From contig NZ_KB907338.1 in the NCBI RefSeq assembly GCF_000381985.1, positions 434,001 through 498,000 on the forward strand: a stretch of 64,000 nucleotides of DNA. The letters are read 5' to 3'. This DNA is from Novispirillum itersonii subsp. itersonii ATCC 12639. GTDB lineage: Bacteria; Pseudomonadota; Alphaproteobacteria; Rhodospirillales; Rhodospirillaceae. Shown here piece by piece: positions 41,875 to 49,854 of this stretch (position 1 is its first letter; the number at the start of each line of letters is the position of its first letter). The notes beneath the pieces are model-generated. The model searched no databases. It was given only the letters and a program-made list of their open reading frames with translations, and was not told the DNA's origin. The position numbers were made by a program, and so were the translations under genes.

Positions 41875-42756
41875 TTACAGCAAAATCCCGTCCACCGGCT
41901 GCGGGGCCGGGGGCAGGTCGGTATCGCCGAGGGCGGCGCGCAGGGTGCGTTCCACCGTCACCGCCAGCGCTGCCACCGGCAGGTCGTTGGGCAGGGTGCC
42001 GAAGGGTTCTTCCAGCTCTTCGCTTAAGGAATCCAGCCCGAAGAAGGTATAGGCCACCACTCCGGCGGCCAGCGGTGTCGCCAGCCCCAGCACATCGGCA
42101 AAGCCGAACGGCAGCATGAAGCAGAACAGATAGGCGGTGCGGTGCAGCAGCAGCATATAGCCGAAGGGTACCGGCGTGTTGCGCAGCCGCTCGCAGGCGG
42201 TCAGCACCCCGGTCATGTCAGACACCGTGCGGTCCAGCAGGGTATATTCAACATCTGACACCAGCGGCGCTGCCGGGCTGCGCAGGGCGGCCAGCGTGTC
42301 GCCCATCACCTGCAACGGCTGATCGGGGTGCGGCGGCGGGCTCAGGCCGGCGGGCGGGCGCACGTGGGCGGCCAGCGCCTGCGCAAAGATCACCGCCTGC
42401 CGCAGCAGCACCTCGCGCGCCTGCACCCCGGCGGGGCCGCGCGGCGGCAAAAGCTGGGTGCGGCGGATCAGGTCGCGGCTGTAGGTGACCAGATTGCCCA
42501 GCACTTTCCGCGCTTCCCACCAGCGGTCGTAACAGGCGTTGTTGCGGAAGCCGAGAAACACCGACAGCGCAATGCCGACCAGCGCGAACGGTGCCCCGTT
42601 GACGGTGGGGATCAGCCCCGGCGCGATGGCGTGGCCCAGCACCACCGCCAGCGACAGCGCCATCACCAGCAGCATCTGCGGCCAGATCCGCTGAATCACC
42701 GAGCCTCGCAGGATCAGAAACAGCGTCACCAGCCCCGGTCTGTCACGTACAATCAC
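41875..42756 (-). CDS. Bestrophin-family (UPF0187) membrane protein
   Basis: A 293-residue protein from GTG 42756. The signature begins VIVRDRPGLVTLFLILRGSV, with helix 1-2 pore-region motifs and GFRNNACYDRWWEARKVLGNL (about 67-87), the hallmark of bacterial bestrophin homologues. SDPLSEELEEPFG-like acid patches appear as LDSLSEELEEPFG (about 248-260). Bacterial members form pentameric cation or anion channels. The much longer open frame upstream to 43656 lies antisense to the PH-domain gene and is not real. Divergent from that gene. Confidence 0.87.
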   Translation of the reverse strand: MIVRDRPGLVTLFLILRGSVIQRIWPQMLLVMALSLAVVLGHAIAPGLIPTVNGAPFALVGIALSVFLGFRNNACYDRWWEARKVLGNLVTYSRDLIRRTQLLPPRGPAGVQAREVLLRQAVIFAQALAAHVRPPAGLSPPPHPDQPLQVMGDTLAALRSPAAPLVSDVEYTLLDRTVSDMTGVLTACERLRNTPVPFGYMLLLHRTAYLFCFMLPFGFADVLGLATPLAAGVVAYTFFGLDSLSEELEEPFGTLPNDLPVAALAVTVERTLRAALGDTDLPPAPQPVDGILL

Positions 42757-42981
42757 CGCCGTCAGCCTTTGCTTTCCAAAAACAGGGGCGGCAGTATCGC
42801 CGGGCGGCGGCCCTGTGCCAAACGCGTGGCACGCAGGGCAGGGGTGCAGCCTGTGCTTGCGGCGGGCGGCAGGCCCCGTATGATACTGTGGCGATAGAAA
42901 GCCGCAGGGCGGACACCGTCGGGGGATCGGTCCGGCCTGCGAATGCGTTTCTGCCATGACGGGCCGGGGCCCGGTGGCGGA

Positions 42982-43725
42982 ATGCCAGACAGCAAGGAAT
43001 GCGGCGTGGCCAGCTATGTGCGGGAATCCCTGCTTGATGGGGAAAAAATACTCTACGAAGGGGCGGTCAGCCTGTGGGCGATCCTGCCGAAGCTGATGGC
43101 CGGGCTGCTGCTGCTGCCGCTGTTCGGCTATGGGCTGGTGCTGTGGATGTCGGCCAGCGCCTATTATTCCTCCACCGAGCTGTGCGTGACCAACCGCCGG
43201 GTGGTGGCCCGGCTGGGCATGGTGCGCCGCCGTATCGTCGAATTCCATATCGCCAAGGTTGAAAGCGTGCGGATCGAACAGGGGCTGTTTGGCCGGATGT
43301 TCGGCTTTGGCACCGTCACCGTTCTGGGGGCCAGCGAAAACGGAGAGTCGATTAAGGGCATTGATAACCCGGTGGCATTCCGGCGGGCGCTGTTGCAGGT
43401 GCAGGAAATTGTGCTGCGCCGCACCGGGGCGGCCTATTCCGCCGCCCGCGCCCGGATGGCGGAGGAAGACGACGCCCGGCCCCAGATGGCCCAGCAGCCT
43501 GCTCAACCGGCCCGGAAGCCTCAGCCCCAGCCTCAGCCCCAGCCGAAACAGAAGCACCGCCCCCCGGCCAATCCGGTGCAGGAGGTGGAGCGGATGCAGC
43601 AGGCCCTTGGCCGCCATACCGATCAGGATGACGGCTGGCCGGAAGACCCGCCGCACCGTGCCCGCCCGGTGCCGTTCGCCCCGCCGCCGCCGCGCAAAGG
43701 CCCGCTGCCGGGGGAGTGGGACTGA
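42982..43725 (+). CDS. PH-domain (bPH2) membrane protein with PQ-repeat linker
   Basis: A 247-residue protein. Residues about 10-30 lead to membrane segments at about 33-60 (AILPKLMAGLLLLPLFGYGLVLWM). A bacterial PH domain follows: YYSSTELCVTNRRVVARLGMVRRRIVEFHIAKVESVRIEQGLFGRMFGFGTV is typical of the YdbS/bPH2 family. The second half is disordered, with QPQPQPQPQPKQK and Pro-rich patches ending PPPPRKGPLPGEWD. ATG 42982 is my choice; 42943 is possible. Function unknown; PH-domain membrane proteins may sense envelope stress. Confidence 0.82.
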   Translation: MPDSKECGVASYVRESLLDGEKILYEGAVSLWAILPKLMAGLLLLPLFGYGLVLWMSASAYYSSTELCVTNRRVVARLGMVRRRIVEFHIAKVESVRIEQGLFGRMFGFGTVTVLGASENGESIKGIDNPVAFRRALLQVQEIVLRRTGAAYSAARARMAEEDDARPQMAQQPAQPARKPQPQPQPQPKQKHRPPANPVQEVERMQQALGRHTDQDDGWPEDPPHRARPVPFAPPPPRKGPLPGEWD

Positions 43726-43730
43726 GGCCA

Positions 43731-43778
43731 GAGCGTTTTAAAACCGGAGCGCTGTAAAACCGGGGCGCTTTAAAACCG
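43731..43778. repeat. Three 16-bp tandem units at a convergent junction
   Basis: Units 43731-43746, 43747-43762 and 43763-43778 follow the pattern GAGCGCTTTAAAACCG with two to three differences. They lie between the convergent PH-domain and LysR genes. Confidence 0.85.
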
Positions 43779-43807
43779 GGGTGGGCCGGGGTCTTCTTGC
43801 CCTGATC

Positions 43808-44728
43808 TTATCCCCCGCTTTCGGCGGCGACCTCTTCGCGCAGCCAGTCGCAGAAGGCGCGGACCGGGCCGCTGTGCCCGGCCCCGGGGGCGTGCAGCAG
43901 GTAATAGGCCTTGGTGCGGCGGGCGGTGTGCGGCACCGGCTGCACCAGCCGCCCGGCGCTGACCTCGGCACGGGCGAGAAACAGCGGCAGCAGGCCGATG
44001 CCCATTCCGGCGGCGGCGGCTTCGATGATCATAAAAAAGTGTTCAAAGGCCGGGGCGTGGGTCAGGTCCGGCACGGGCTGGCCGGTGGCGGCGCAGAATT
44101 CCGCCCAGCCGTCGGGGCGGGTGGAATGGTACAGCAGCGGCTGGGCCAGCAGGGTGGGCAGGTCTTCCGGCTTGCCGGTCAGGGGCAGGGCAGCGGCCAG
44201 TGCCGGGGCGCAGAACAGCCCGACATCCTCTTCCATCAGCCGGTGGGCGGTGGCGGTCGGCCACGGGGCAAGGCCGTTGCGCACGGCGACATCCACCGGG
44301 TCGGTGCGGAAGTCGATGACCGCTTCGGATGAGGTGACATCCACCAGAATATCCGGGCTGCGGGCCCGGAAGCGGTGCAGGCGCGGCACCAGCCAGCGCA
44401 GGGCGAAGGTGGGCAGCACGTTGACGCGCACCAGCCCGCTGTCATGGGTGCGGCGGACGGCGCGGGATGCGGCGGCGATCTGCTCCAGCGCGCCGCGCAC
44501 CTGCTGGGCGTAGGCCTCGCCGGTGGCGGTCAGGCGCAGGGTGCGGCCCTGCCGGTCAAACAGCGGGGTGCCGAGGTCTTCTTCAAGGGACTGGATCAGA
44601 CGGCTGACCGCGCCCTGGGTGACGTGCAGCTCCGCCGCTGCCAGCGTGAAGGAGCCATGACGGGCGGCAACCTCGAAACAGCGGATCGCTTTCAGCGACG
44701 GCAGGCGGTCATTAGGCCCAGATCCCAT
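43808..44728 (-). CDS. LysR-family regulator, GcvA-type
   Basis: A 306-residue regulator. The HTH at about 8-68 reads LPSLKAIRCFEVAARHGSFTLAAAELHVTQGAVSRLIQSLEEDLG. The effector domain is at about 95-300. It belongs to the GcvA clade, as does the gene at 20411. Its 5' leader is extraordinary: an 86-bp, almost pure A/G-with-A stretch on the coding strand (44733-44818) followed by tandem repeats. The target is unknown; the divergent VOC gene at 45219 is a candidate. Confidence 0.9.
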   Translation of the reverse strand: MGSGPNDRLPSLKAIRCFEVAARHGSFTLAAAELHVTQGAVSRLIQSLEEDLGTPLFDRQGRTLRLTATGEAYAQQVRGALEQIAAASRAVRRTHDSGLVRVNVLPTFALRWLVPRLHRFRARSPDILVDVTSSEAVIDFRTDPVDVAVRNGLAPWPTATAHRLMEEDVGLFCAPALAAALPLTGKPEDLPTLLAQPLLYHSTRPDGWAEFCAATGQPVPDLTHAPAFEHFFMIIEAAAAGMGIGLLPLFLARAEVSAGRLVQPVPHTARRTKAYYLLHAPGAGHSGPVRAFCDWLREEVAAESGG

Positions 44729-44732
44729 AATA

Positions 44733-44818
44733 AACTCTCTCTTTTGTTTGTTGTTTTTTATTTTTTCTTTTTATTTGTCTTTTGCTTTTTCTTTTTTTGT
44801 TTTTTCTTTGTCTTTCTC
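44733..44818. other. Extreme T-rich (A-rich on minus strand) tract
   Basis: About 86 bases are composed almost only of T with scattered C and G (for example GCTTTTTCTTTTTTTGTTTT). It forms the 5' leader of the LysR gene on the other strand. Nothing similar occurs elsewhere in this GC-rich window. Confidence 0.9.
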
Positions 44819-44839
44819 AACCCCAGCGGAGCCCACTCC

Positions 44840-45055
44840 CGGAGGGCCGTATAACGGCCCGACTGGCCCATTGAGGGCCCGCGCGACCATTCGCGCGTGA
44901 GGCAAGGGGGCGGACGCCCCCGCCCGCCGCCTGAGGGACCAAACAAACGGAGGGCCGTATAACGGCCCGACTGGCCCATTGAGGGCCCGCGCGACCATTC
45001 GCGCGTGAGGCAAGGGGGCGGATGCCCCCGCCCGCCGCCTGAGGGACCAAACAAA
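44840..45055. repeat. 108-bp tandem duplication of a palindromic repeat
   Basis: Copies 44840-44947 and 44948-45055 differ at one position (GGACGCC versus GGATGCC). Each holds the palindromes CGCGCGA-CCAT-TCGCGCG, GGGGGCG-GAC-GCCCCC and GGGCCGTATAACGGCCC. A diverged reverse-complement copy lies at 5413-5510. Confidence 0.95.
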
Positions 45056-45057
45056 AC

Positions 45058-45096
45058 AATCTTATCTAAATGAGGTAAACTCATTTAGATAAGATT
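45058..45096. promoter_or_regulatory. 17-bp perfect AT-rich inverted repeat upstream of the VOC gene
   Basis: Arms 45058-45074 and 45080-45096 (AATCTTATCTAAATGAG and its complement) flank GTAAA. The position between divergent LysR and VOC genes favours an operator; as RNA it would be a strong hairpin without a U-tract. Confidence 0.6.
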
Positions 45097-45218
45097 TAAT
45101 CTCGTTTGTCGAGGGGCAGGGAAGCGGCAATACTGCATGCACCGGGGCAGAAGACCTGAGAAAAAATCATGACCCCCTGCATTTTGGCCCGCCCCGGCAG
45201 ACGAGAGGCTTTGCGAGC

Positions 45219-45638
45219 ATGACGATCACCCCCTTCCATCTGGCATTTCCGGTTGATGACCTTGCGGCGGCCCGCAGCTTTTACGGCGGCCTGCTGGGGT
45301 GCCCGGAAGGCCGGTCCAGCGATGAATGGATCGACTTCAGCCTGTTCGGCCACCAGATCGTGGCGCATCTGGCCCCGGCGAAGGAAAAAGGCCCGCACCA
45401 TAACCCGGTGGATGGCCATGACGTGCCGGTGCCGCACTTTGGCGTGGTGCTGAACTGGGATGACTTCCACACTCTGGCCGACCGGCTGAAGGCGGCGGGC
45501 GTCACGTTTGTGATCGAGCCGTACATCCGCTTTAAGGGCAAGGTCGGCGAGCAGGCGACCATGTTCTTCTACGATCCGGCTGGCAATGCGCTGGAATTCA
45601 AGTCGTTCCGCGATATGTCGCAGCTGTTTGCGAAATAA
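45219..45638 (+). CDS. VOC-family protein
   Basis: A 139-residue glyoxalase-fold protein: [30 protein letters not shown] opens the first module with the metal-ligand His. [23 protein letters not shown] starts the second, and [21 protein letters not shown] supplies the final Glu ligand. It is close to a well-conserved group often annotated as glyoxalase of unknown substrate. The ATG follows AGAGGCTTTGCGAGC. Regulation may involve the hairpin at 45058 and the divergent LysR gene. Confidence 0.88.
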   Translation: MTITPFHLAFPVDDLAAARSFYGGLLGCPEGRSSDEWIDFSLFGHQIVAHLAPAKEKGPHHNPVDGHDVPVPHFGVVLNWDDFHTLADRLKAAGVTFVIEPYIRFKGKVGEQATMFFYDPAGNALEFKSFRDMSQLFAK

Positions 45639-46097
45639 GGGTCCGGGGTGGCGGGCTGCCCCGCCGCCCTGTCTTTCACACCGGCCCGGCCTGCCTGCCG
45701 GGCTGTTGTCCGCCCCGGTTCTCCCCCCTCTCCCTGTCGGGGGCGGGGCGGTTTAGCCTCCTGCCACCCCTGTTTTTCCGGGGTGGCGGGCGCGTTTTTG
45801 TTCCCCCCACCCTCCGGTGGCGTGCCTGCGGTCCGGCGATCTCTGAGCTTGGCTGGCCCGTAGCCCCGGGGGCGTTCCCCTTGCCACTTTGGGCCGCTGC
45901 CGGACTTTTCCGGCGCGGCCCTCTTTTTTATCCGGCAGTATTCTGGCATTGTCGCGGGGCAGGGGGTTTTTCTGTTAAATCAAGACTGATGAATAGACGA
46001 AAACTCTCTATTAAAACGTTATAGTATTGTTATCTTCTGGTCTGGTGTCCATTTTGACAGAACTGTCTGGCGGATGCCCTTGCGATGGAGTTTTCTG
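45639..46097. other. 459-bp intergenic region
   Basis: No protein-coding frame is convincing. The first 300 bp are C/G-rich with terminator-like pairs (GCCACCCC with GGGGTGGC around 45760-45790, and CCGGCGCGGCC with T6 near 45920). The last 100 bp are AT-rich (ACTCTCTATTAAAACGTTAT) and probably hold the ghrA promoter. Confidence 0.5.
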
Positions 46098-47051
46098 ATG
46101 TCTTCCTCTTCACCGCTTCTGTATGTGATTTCCGGCGGCGATGATCCCGGCCAGTGGCGCGGGGTGTTTGCCGCCCGCTTTGGCGATGCGCTGCGGGTGG
46201 CGGTGTGGCCGGAGGCGGTGGACCCGGCGGCGGTGGACTATATCGCGGCGTGGTCGCCCCCGGCGGCGGCCAGCTTTTCCGGGTTTTCCGGCCTGAAGGC
46301 GGTGTTCAATCTGGGGGCGGGGGTCGATAAGCTGCTGGCCCGGGCTGACCTTGACCCCGCCGTGCCGATCATCCGCCTGCAGGATGCCGGGATGGCCCCG
46401 CAGATGGTGGAATATGCCCTGTATGGGGTGCTGCGCCATCAGCGCGATTTTGACCTGTATGCCGCGGATCAGGCGGAAAAGCGCTGGCAGCCGCGCCTGC
46501 CGCGTCTGGCCGCTGACACCCGGGTGACGGTGCTGGGGCTGGGGGCAATCGGCGGGGCGGTGGCGCAGGCGCTGGCCGGGCTGGGCTATGCCGTGCGCGG
46601 CTGGAGCCGGTCTGCCCGCAGCCTGCCGGGGGTGGACTGCCGGGCCGGGGCCGATGCCCTGCTGCGGCTGCTGGCGGAAACCGAGATTCTGATCAGCGTG
46701 CTGCCATCAACGCCGGAAACCCGGCGGCTGTTTAACGCCGACACGCTGGGGGCGCTGCCCGCCGGGGCGTCGTTTATCAACTGTGCGCGCGGCGATCAGG
46801 TGGATGAAGCGGCGCTGCTGTCGCTGCTCGACAGCGGCCATATCCGCATGGCGCTGCTGGATGTGTTCGTGACCGAGCCGCTGCCGCAGGACAGCCGCCT
46901 GTGGGGCCACCCGCGCGTGGTTGCCACCCCGCATGTGGCGGCCAGCACGCTGCCCGGCCCGGCGGTGGACCAGATTGCCGACGGCATCGCCGCGCTGAAG
47001 GCCGGGGTCAGCCCGCTGCCGGGGCAGGTGGACCGGGGGCGGTCGTATTAA
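46098..47051 (+). CDS. ghrA: Glyoxylate/hydroxypyruvate reductase A (D-2-hydroxyacid dehydrogenase)
   Basis: A 317-residue NAD(P)H-dependent reductase. The Rossmann motif is VTVLGLGAIGGAVAQALAGLGY (about 142-163). The NADP-favouring GWSRSARSLPGV follows. Catalytic residues are Arg in INCARGDQVDEAAL (about 233), Glu in FVTEPLPQDS (about 262) and His in VVATPHVAA (about 280). The short N-terminal domain with VFNLGAGVDKLL matches the GhrA subgroup, which reduces glyoxylate and hydroxypyruvate. ATG 46098 follows GATGGAG. Confidence 0.88.
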   Translation: MSSSSPLLYVISGGDDPGQWRGVFAARFGDALRVAVWPEAVDPAAVDYIAAWSPPAAASFSGFSGLKAVFNLGAGVDKLLARADLDPAVPIIRLQDAGMAPQMVEYALYGVLRHQRDFDLYAADQAEKRWQPRLPRLAADTRVTVLGLGAIGGAVAQALAGLGYAVRGWSRSARSLPGVDCRAGADALLRLLAETEILISVLPSTPETRRLFNADTLGALPAGASFINCARGDQVDEAALLSLLDSGHIRMALLDVFVTEPLPQDSRLWGHPRVVATPHVAASTLPGPAVDQIADGIAALKAGVSPLPGQVDRGRSY

Positions 47052-47151
47052 GGGGGGGTGTCTTGTTTCCCGGATGCGGGTTTCTTATACTCATATGAGG
47101 ATTTATGCATTGCCGCGCTTCCTCCTCCTCACAGGACTGGATAAAAAGCCC

Positions 47152-47445
47152 ATGGCCCTGACCCGTCAGGATATCGTCAGAAAGGTTCTGGCAGAGTATA
47201 CCCGCAAGGCGACCTCATCCCCTGAGGCCGCGAAAAAAACGCTGGTGCGGGAAGGGATTTACCGACCGGATGGCGCGCTTACATTCGAGTACGGAGGTAA
47301 GAGAAGCCGCGCGGCGGTTTTGATCGTAAAAAAAATGCATGTGGCGGAACAGCATACCGGTGTGCGTAAGGCGGGGAAACAGCGCAGGCGGCACTCGCGC
47401 TATTTTCCCGGCGGTATTCAGTTTTCGGCGGCAGAAGAGGCATGA
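47152..47445 (+). CDS. Putative antitoxin-like protein, partner of the ART-like gene
   Basis: A 97-residue basic protein from ATG 47152. The N-terminus (MALTRQDIVRKVLAEYTRKATSSPEAAKKTLVREGIY) is a helical segment that looks like short antitoxin-type proteins placed before toxins, followed by RPDGALTFEYGGK and a very basic tail (AGKQRRRHSRY). Its stop overlaps the next gene's start by 4 bp (ATGA), the arrangement of toxin-antitoxin pairs. Assignment as antitoxin is inference from size, charge and gene order. An upstream ATG (47095) is possible. Confidence 0.6.
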   Translation: MALTRQDIVRKVLAEYTRKATSSPEAAKKTLVREGIYRPDGALTFEYGGKRSRAAVLIVKKMHVAEQHTGVRKAGKQRRRHSRYFPGGIQFSAAEEA

Positions 47446-48053
47446 GTCGCCTTCATGCCTCTTTTGTGCTGGGATATCATGGGTGTGACGCCTCAGTGGG
47501 GGAAAAGGTTCTGACCGGCGGCGCGACTCTGAGCGGGAGCGATCAGGATTACGACTGGCTGGGGCCGGGGATTTATTTCTGGGAAGCAGACCCGCATCGG
47601 GCTTGGGAATGGGCGCATCAGCGCGTTGCCCGTAAAGGTTGTGGCCAAGCTTTTGTGATCGGTGCGGTTATTGATCTTGGTCAATGCCTTGATCTGATGT
47701 CCCGTGACAGTCTGTCCGAACTGTCAGCAGCTTATGACTCTTTTAAAAGTACTCACTCTGCGGCGGGAACCCTTGATCGTATGCCTGAGAACCGCAAAGC
47801 GGGGCCACACGATCAGGATTCCCTGTTACGCTATCTTGACTGTGCTGTGATCCGGCATCTGCACAGTGCTCTGGAGGCTGGTAAAGAGAGTGACCCTGCC
47901 CTTCAGGAGTATGACACCGTCCGGGGCCTGTTCACGGAAGGGGAGGCGCTTTTTCCCGGCAGCGGCTTTAAAGCGAAGACCCATGTGCAGATCGCAGTGC
48001 GGGCAGCGGCGAATATCAAAGGATATTTCAGAGTAAGCCCCCCAAAAAGCTGA
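47442..48053 (+). CDS. ADP-ribosyltransferase-like toxin candidate
   Basis: A 203-residue protein. The N-terminus carries FVLGYHGCDASVGEKVLTGG (His at about 13), then DYDWLGPGIYFWEADPHRAWEWA (about 36-58, with Tyr in GIYFW). A possible catalytic Glu or Asp lies further on. The H...Y...E layout and the GxGIYFWE motif recall the ADP-ribosyltransferase fold seen in several toxin families. No signal peptide. Overlap with the preceding small basic gene supports a toxin-antitoxin operon. Enzyme activity and target are not evident. Confidence 0.6.
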   Translation: MSRLHASFVLGYHGCDASVGEKVLTGGATLSGSDQDYDWLGPGIYFWEADPHRAWEWAHQRVARKGCGQAFVIGAVIDLGQCLDLMSRDSLSELSAAYDSFKSTHSAAGTLDRMPENRKAGPHDQDSLLRYLDCAVIRHLHSALEAGKESDPALQEYDTVRGLFTEGEALFPGSGFKAKTHVQIAVRAAANIKGYFRVSPPKS

Positions 48054-48213
48054 CTTGAGACATACGCCCGAAACAGCACTTTACCGGCCAGCGGCCTTTT
48101 GCGGCAGGATCCCGGACAGGGGCTGAAGCAGGGGGGCGCCGCCGTCTGAACTGCCGTCGCGGCGGGTATGGCCGATGCCGCCTAGGCTGGCGCTTAAATC
48201 TGGGGTCATCCTT

Positions 48214-48345
48214 ATGTCTGTGCAAGAAGATATCGCTAATGTACTGACAAATACAGGGCCACGGAGACGGATATCAACTCTGTCTATCGTGAATTGTACG
48301 ATCATCCTTTGTGGCGTGATAATTTTGATCGGGGCCATTCTGTAA
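48214..48345 (+). CDS. 43-residue single-helix micropeptide
   Basis: ATG 48214 encodes MSVQEDIANVLTNTGPRRR, then a hydrophobic helix (CTIILCGVIILIGAIL) to the TAA at 48343. The next gene begins directly at 48346 (TAAATG), which implies coupling. TGGGGTC precedes the ATG. AT-richer than the genome. Role unknown; similar to membrane micropeptides or type I toxin-like peptides only in general form. Confidence 0.5.
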   Translation: MSVQEDIANVLTNTGPRRRISTLSIVNCTIILCGVIILIGAIL

Positions 48346-48813
48346 ATGTCCTTCACTCAGATAACCTTCGCACTATCAGTCGGAATAGCGGTGATCAGCA
48401 GTACGTCTTATGCGGATGAACTGCCATACCATCGGGACCTGCGGTCATGGTGTGGGGCCAATATTGAAAGATCATCCGAAGACCCGAGGTATGTTCGGGC
48501 TGAGTGCAAGGGTGGGGGCATTGTTTTTGCGGTCATCGAAGAGCAGGGAAGAGTTGTCGCCATTCAGATCCAGATTGATACACGCAGTGCCGTTCATCAC
48601 CAGAAAGCTGCGATAGCTCATTTAAACGCAATTGCGGACATCGGTTTTCTGCCGGATCTACTGGCTCAGAAGCTGGATGTTACGGCCCTTGGTGAAGTTC
48701 AAGATGTGAATGGAAAGGGGTGGGTTGGTCGCTTGGAGCGGAACAGTCCTCAGATGGCGACTGTCTCAGTTGCGCAGGGAAGTTCGCCTGTCCATCCGGC
48801 TCTTGATTGGTGA
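48346..48813 (+). CDS. Secreted hypothetical protein
   Basis: A 155-residue protein with a cleavable signal peptide (ITFALSVGIAVISSTSYA, cleavage near residue 23). The mature part has two Cys (SWCGANI and AECKGGG), probably disulfide-bonded, and a mixed alpha/beta body (IVFAVIEEQGRVVAIQIQID). Not recognised. It starts immediately after the micropeptide gene. Codon use is less GC-biased than neighbours, suggesting acquisition. A 17-bp hairpin lies downstream at 48888. Confidence 0.6.
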   Translation: MSFTQITFALSVGIAVISSTSYADELPYHRDLRSWCGANIERSSEDPRYVRAECKGGGIVFAVIEEQGRVVAIQIQIDTRSAVHHQKAAIAHLNAIADIGFLPDLLAQKLDVTALGEVQDVNGKGWVGRLERNSPQMATVSVAQGSSPVHPALDW

Positions 48814-48887
48814 TTGTTGAGAGCTCTATCAGAGCATGATGAGCCTCTGATCAGCTGGCCTCTAAAACCAACTGATGATTACGATCA

Positions 48888-48932
48888 ACAGAAGGGACGC
48901 CCCCAATTATCTCAAGGGGGCGTCCCTTCTGT
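48888..48932. terminator. 17-bp perfect inverted repeat between convergent genes
   Basis: Arms ACAGAAGGGACGCCCCC (48888-48904) and its complement (48916-48932) flank 11 bases. No T-tract. It lies between the secreted-protein gene and the convergent cysteine-peptidase-like gene. Confidence 0.6.
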
Positions 48933-49034
48933 CCTTACCCATAGATAGCCTGCGTTCGTGCGGGGTCCCGGTACATCCCGTTCTATCCCGCCCAATCCCG
49001 GATCCCTCCAAGACTAAGTGTCACCTAACAACGA

Positions 49035-49643
49035 TCAGACCGGCGGCGGCCTGAAGACATACAGGTCCAGCCCGACAGAGGCATATCCGGCGGCGCAGTA
49101 CCCGCCGTTCAGGTAGGTTCCGGCATCGACAAAGTCGCCATCTGCGGGGTCCATGATGGTGGTGTCATCAACCTGCACCACAAAATGCGCCCCCAGATAT
49201 TCCATGCAGCCTTCATAGGGGCGCTTGCTGATCATTTTGATCACCACATAATCCTGCCCCATGATGCCGTTGGGGATCAGGCATTTCCAGCCCATCGAGA
49301 AGTTGGTGGTGCTGAGGTTGATGTGTAAGGCCGGGCGCAGAAAAATATACCAGGGCCGCAGAGACCAGTTGGTCGCGATCTCCGTCGGGGCATAAATCCG
49401 CGCTGCCGGGCACTGCTTTTTGATGTAACTGGCGATATTGGCCGGTGTGCTGCCAAGGCTATAGGTGCAGCGGGTCAGGCAGGTATCCCGCATGACGGTT
49501 GTGCTGAGCGCGACCTGATCATTATAGCTGTTTGGCACCGCTTGGTACTGACACCAGCGCGCGACAAAGGCGGCGGAGGCAGCCCCGCAATGGGGGTGAG
49601 GCCCCTGATTGATGGCCGGATAGGCTAATTGGTCGAATGGCAT
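49035..49643 (-). CDS. Papain/C39-like cysteine peptidase-fold protein
   Basis: A 202-residue protein from ATG 49643 (AGGGGGTGG upstream); a GTG at 49688 would add 15 residues. The segment YPAINQGPHPHCGAASAAFVARW has the Gln...Cys arrangement of papain-fold enzymes (Cys at about 20). A late GAHFVVQVDDTTIMDPADG supplies His and Asp. Together they form a plausible C39-like catalytic triad. Four more Cys are present. No signal peptide, transporter or substrate gene is close, so it may be a cytoplasmic protease, an effector or a transglutaminase-like enzyme. Confidence 0.6.
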   Translation of the reverse strand: MPFDQLAYPAINQGPHPHCGAASAAFVARWCQYQAVPNSYNDQVALSTTVMRDTCLTRCTYSLGSTPANIASYIKKQCPAARIYAPTEIATNWSLRPWYIFLRPALHINLSTTNFSMGWKCLIPNGIMGQDYVVIKMISKRPYEGCMEYLGAHFVVQVDDTTIMDPADGDFVDAGTYLNGGYCAAGYASVGLDLYVFRPPPV

Positions 49644-49854
49644 CACCCACCCCCTGGCAGTGGTATCCGGTACAGCGCCGGAAAACACTCTGCCCGCCGG
49701 GGGTGTGTGTCAATATGAAACACGCCTTTTGAGTGCTTTGTGCCTGACGGGAAACTCTGGGGTGAAGGGCCGCCGGGCGTGAGGGGTGCCCCCCACACGC
49801 CCGGCCTTGGGTAACGGAAAAGAAACGGGCTTACAGGCTTACACGCTCTTTAGC

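Noticed and set aside
42757-43656. Upstream extension of the bestrophin frame
   Set aside because: It is antisense to the PH-domain gene, and the family N-terminus starts at GTG 42756.
48054-48213. Possible gene or RNA between the ART-like gene and the micropeptide
   Set aside because: No frame with a start signal and no convincing structure.
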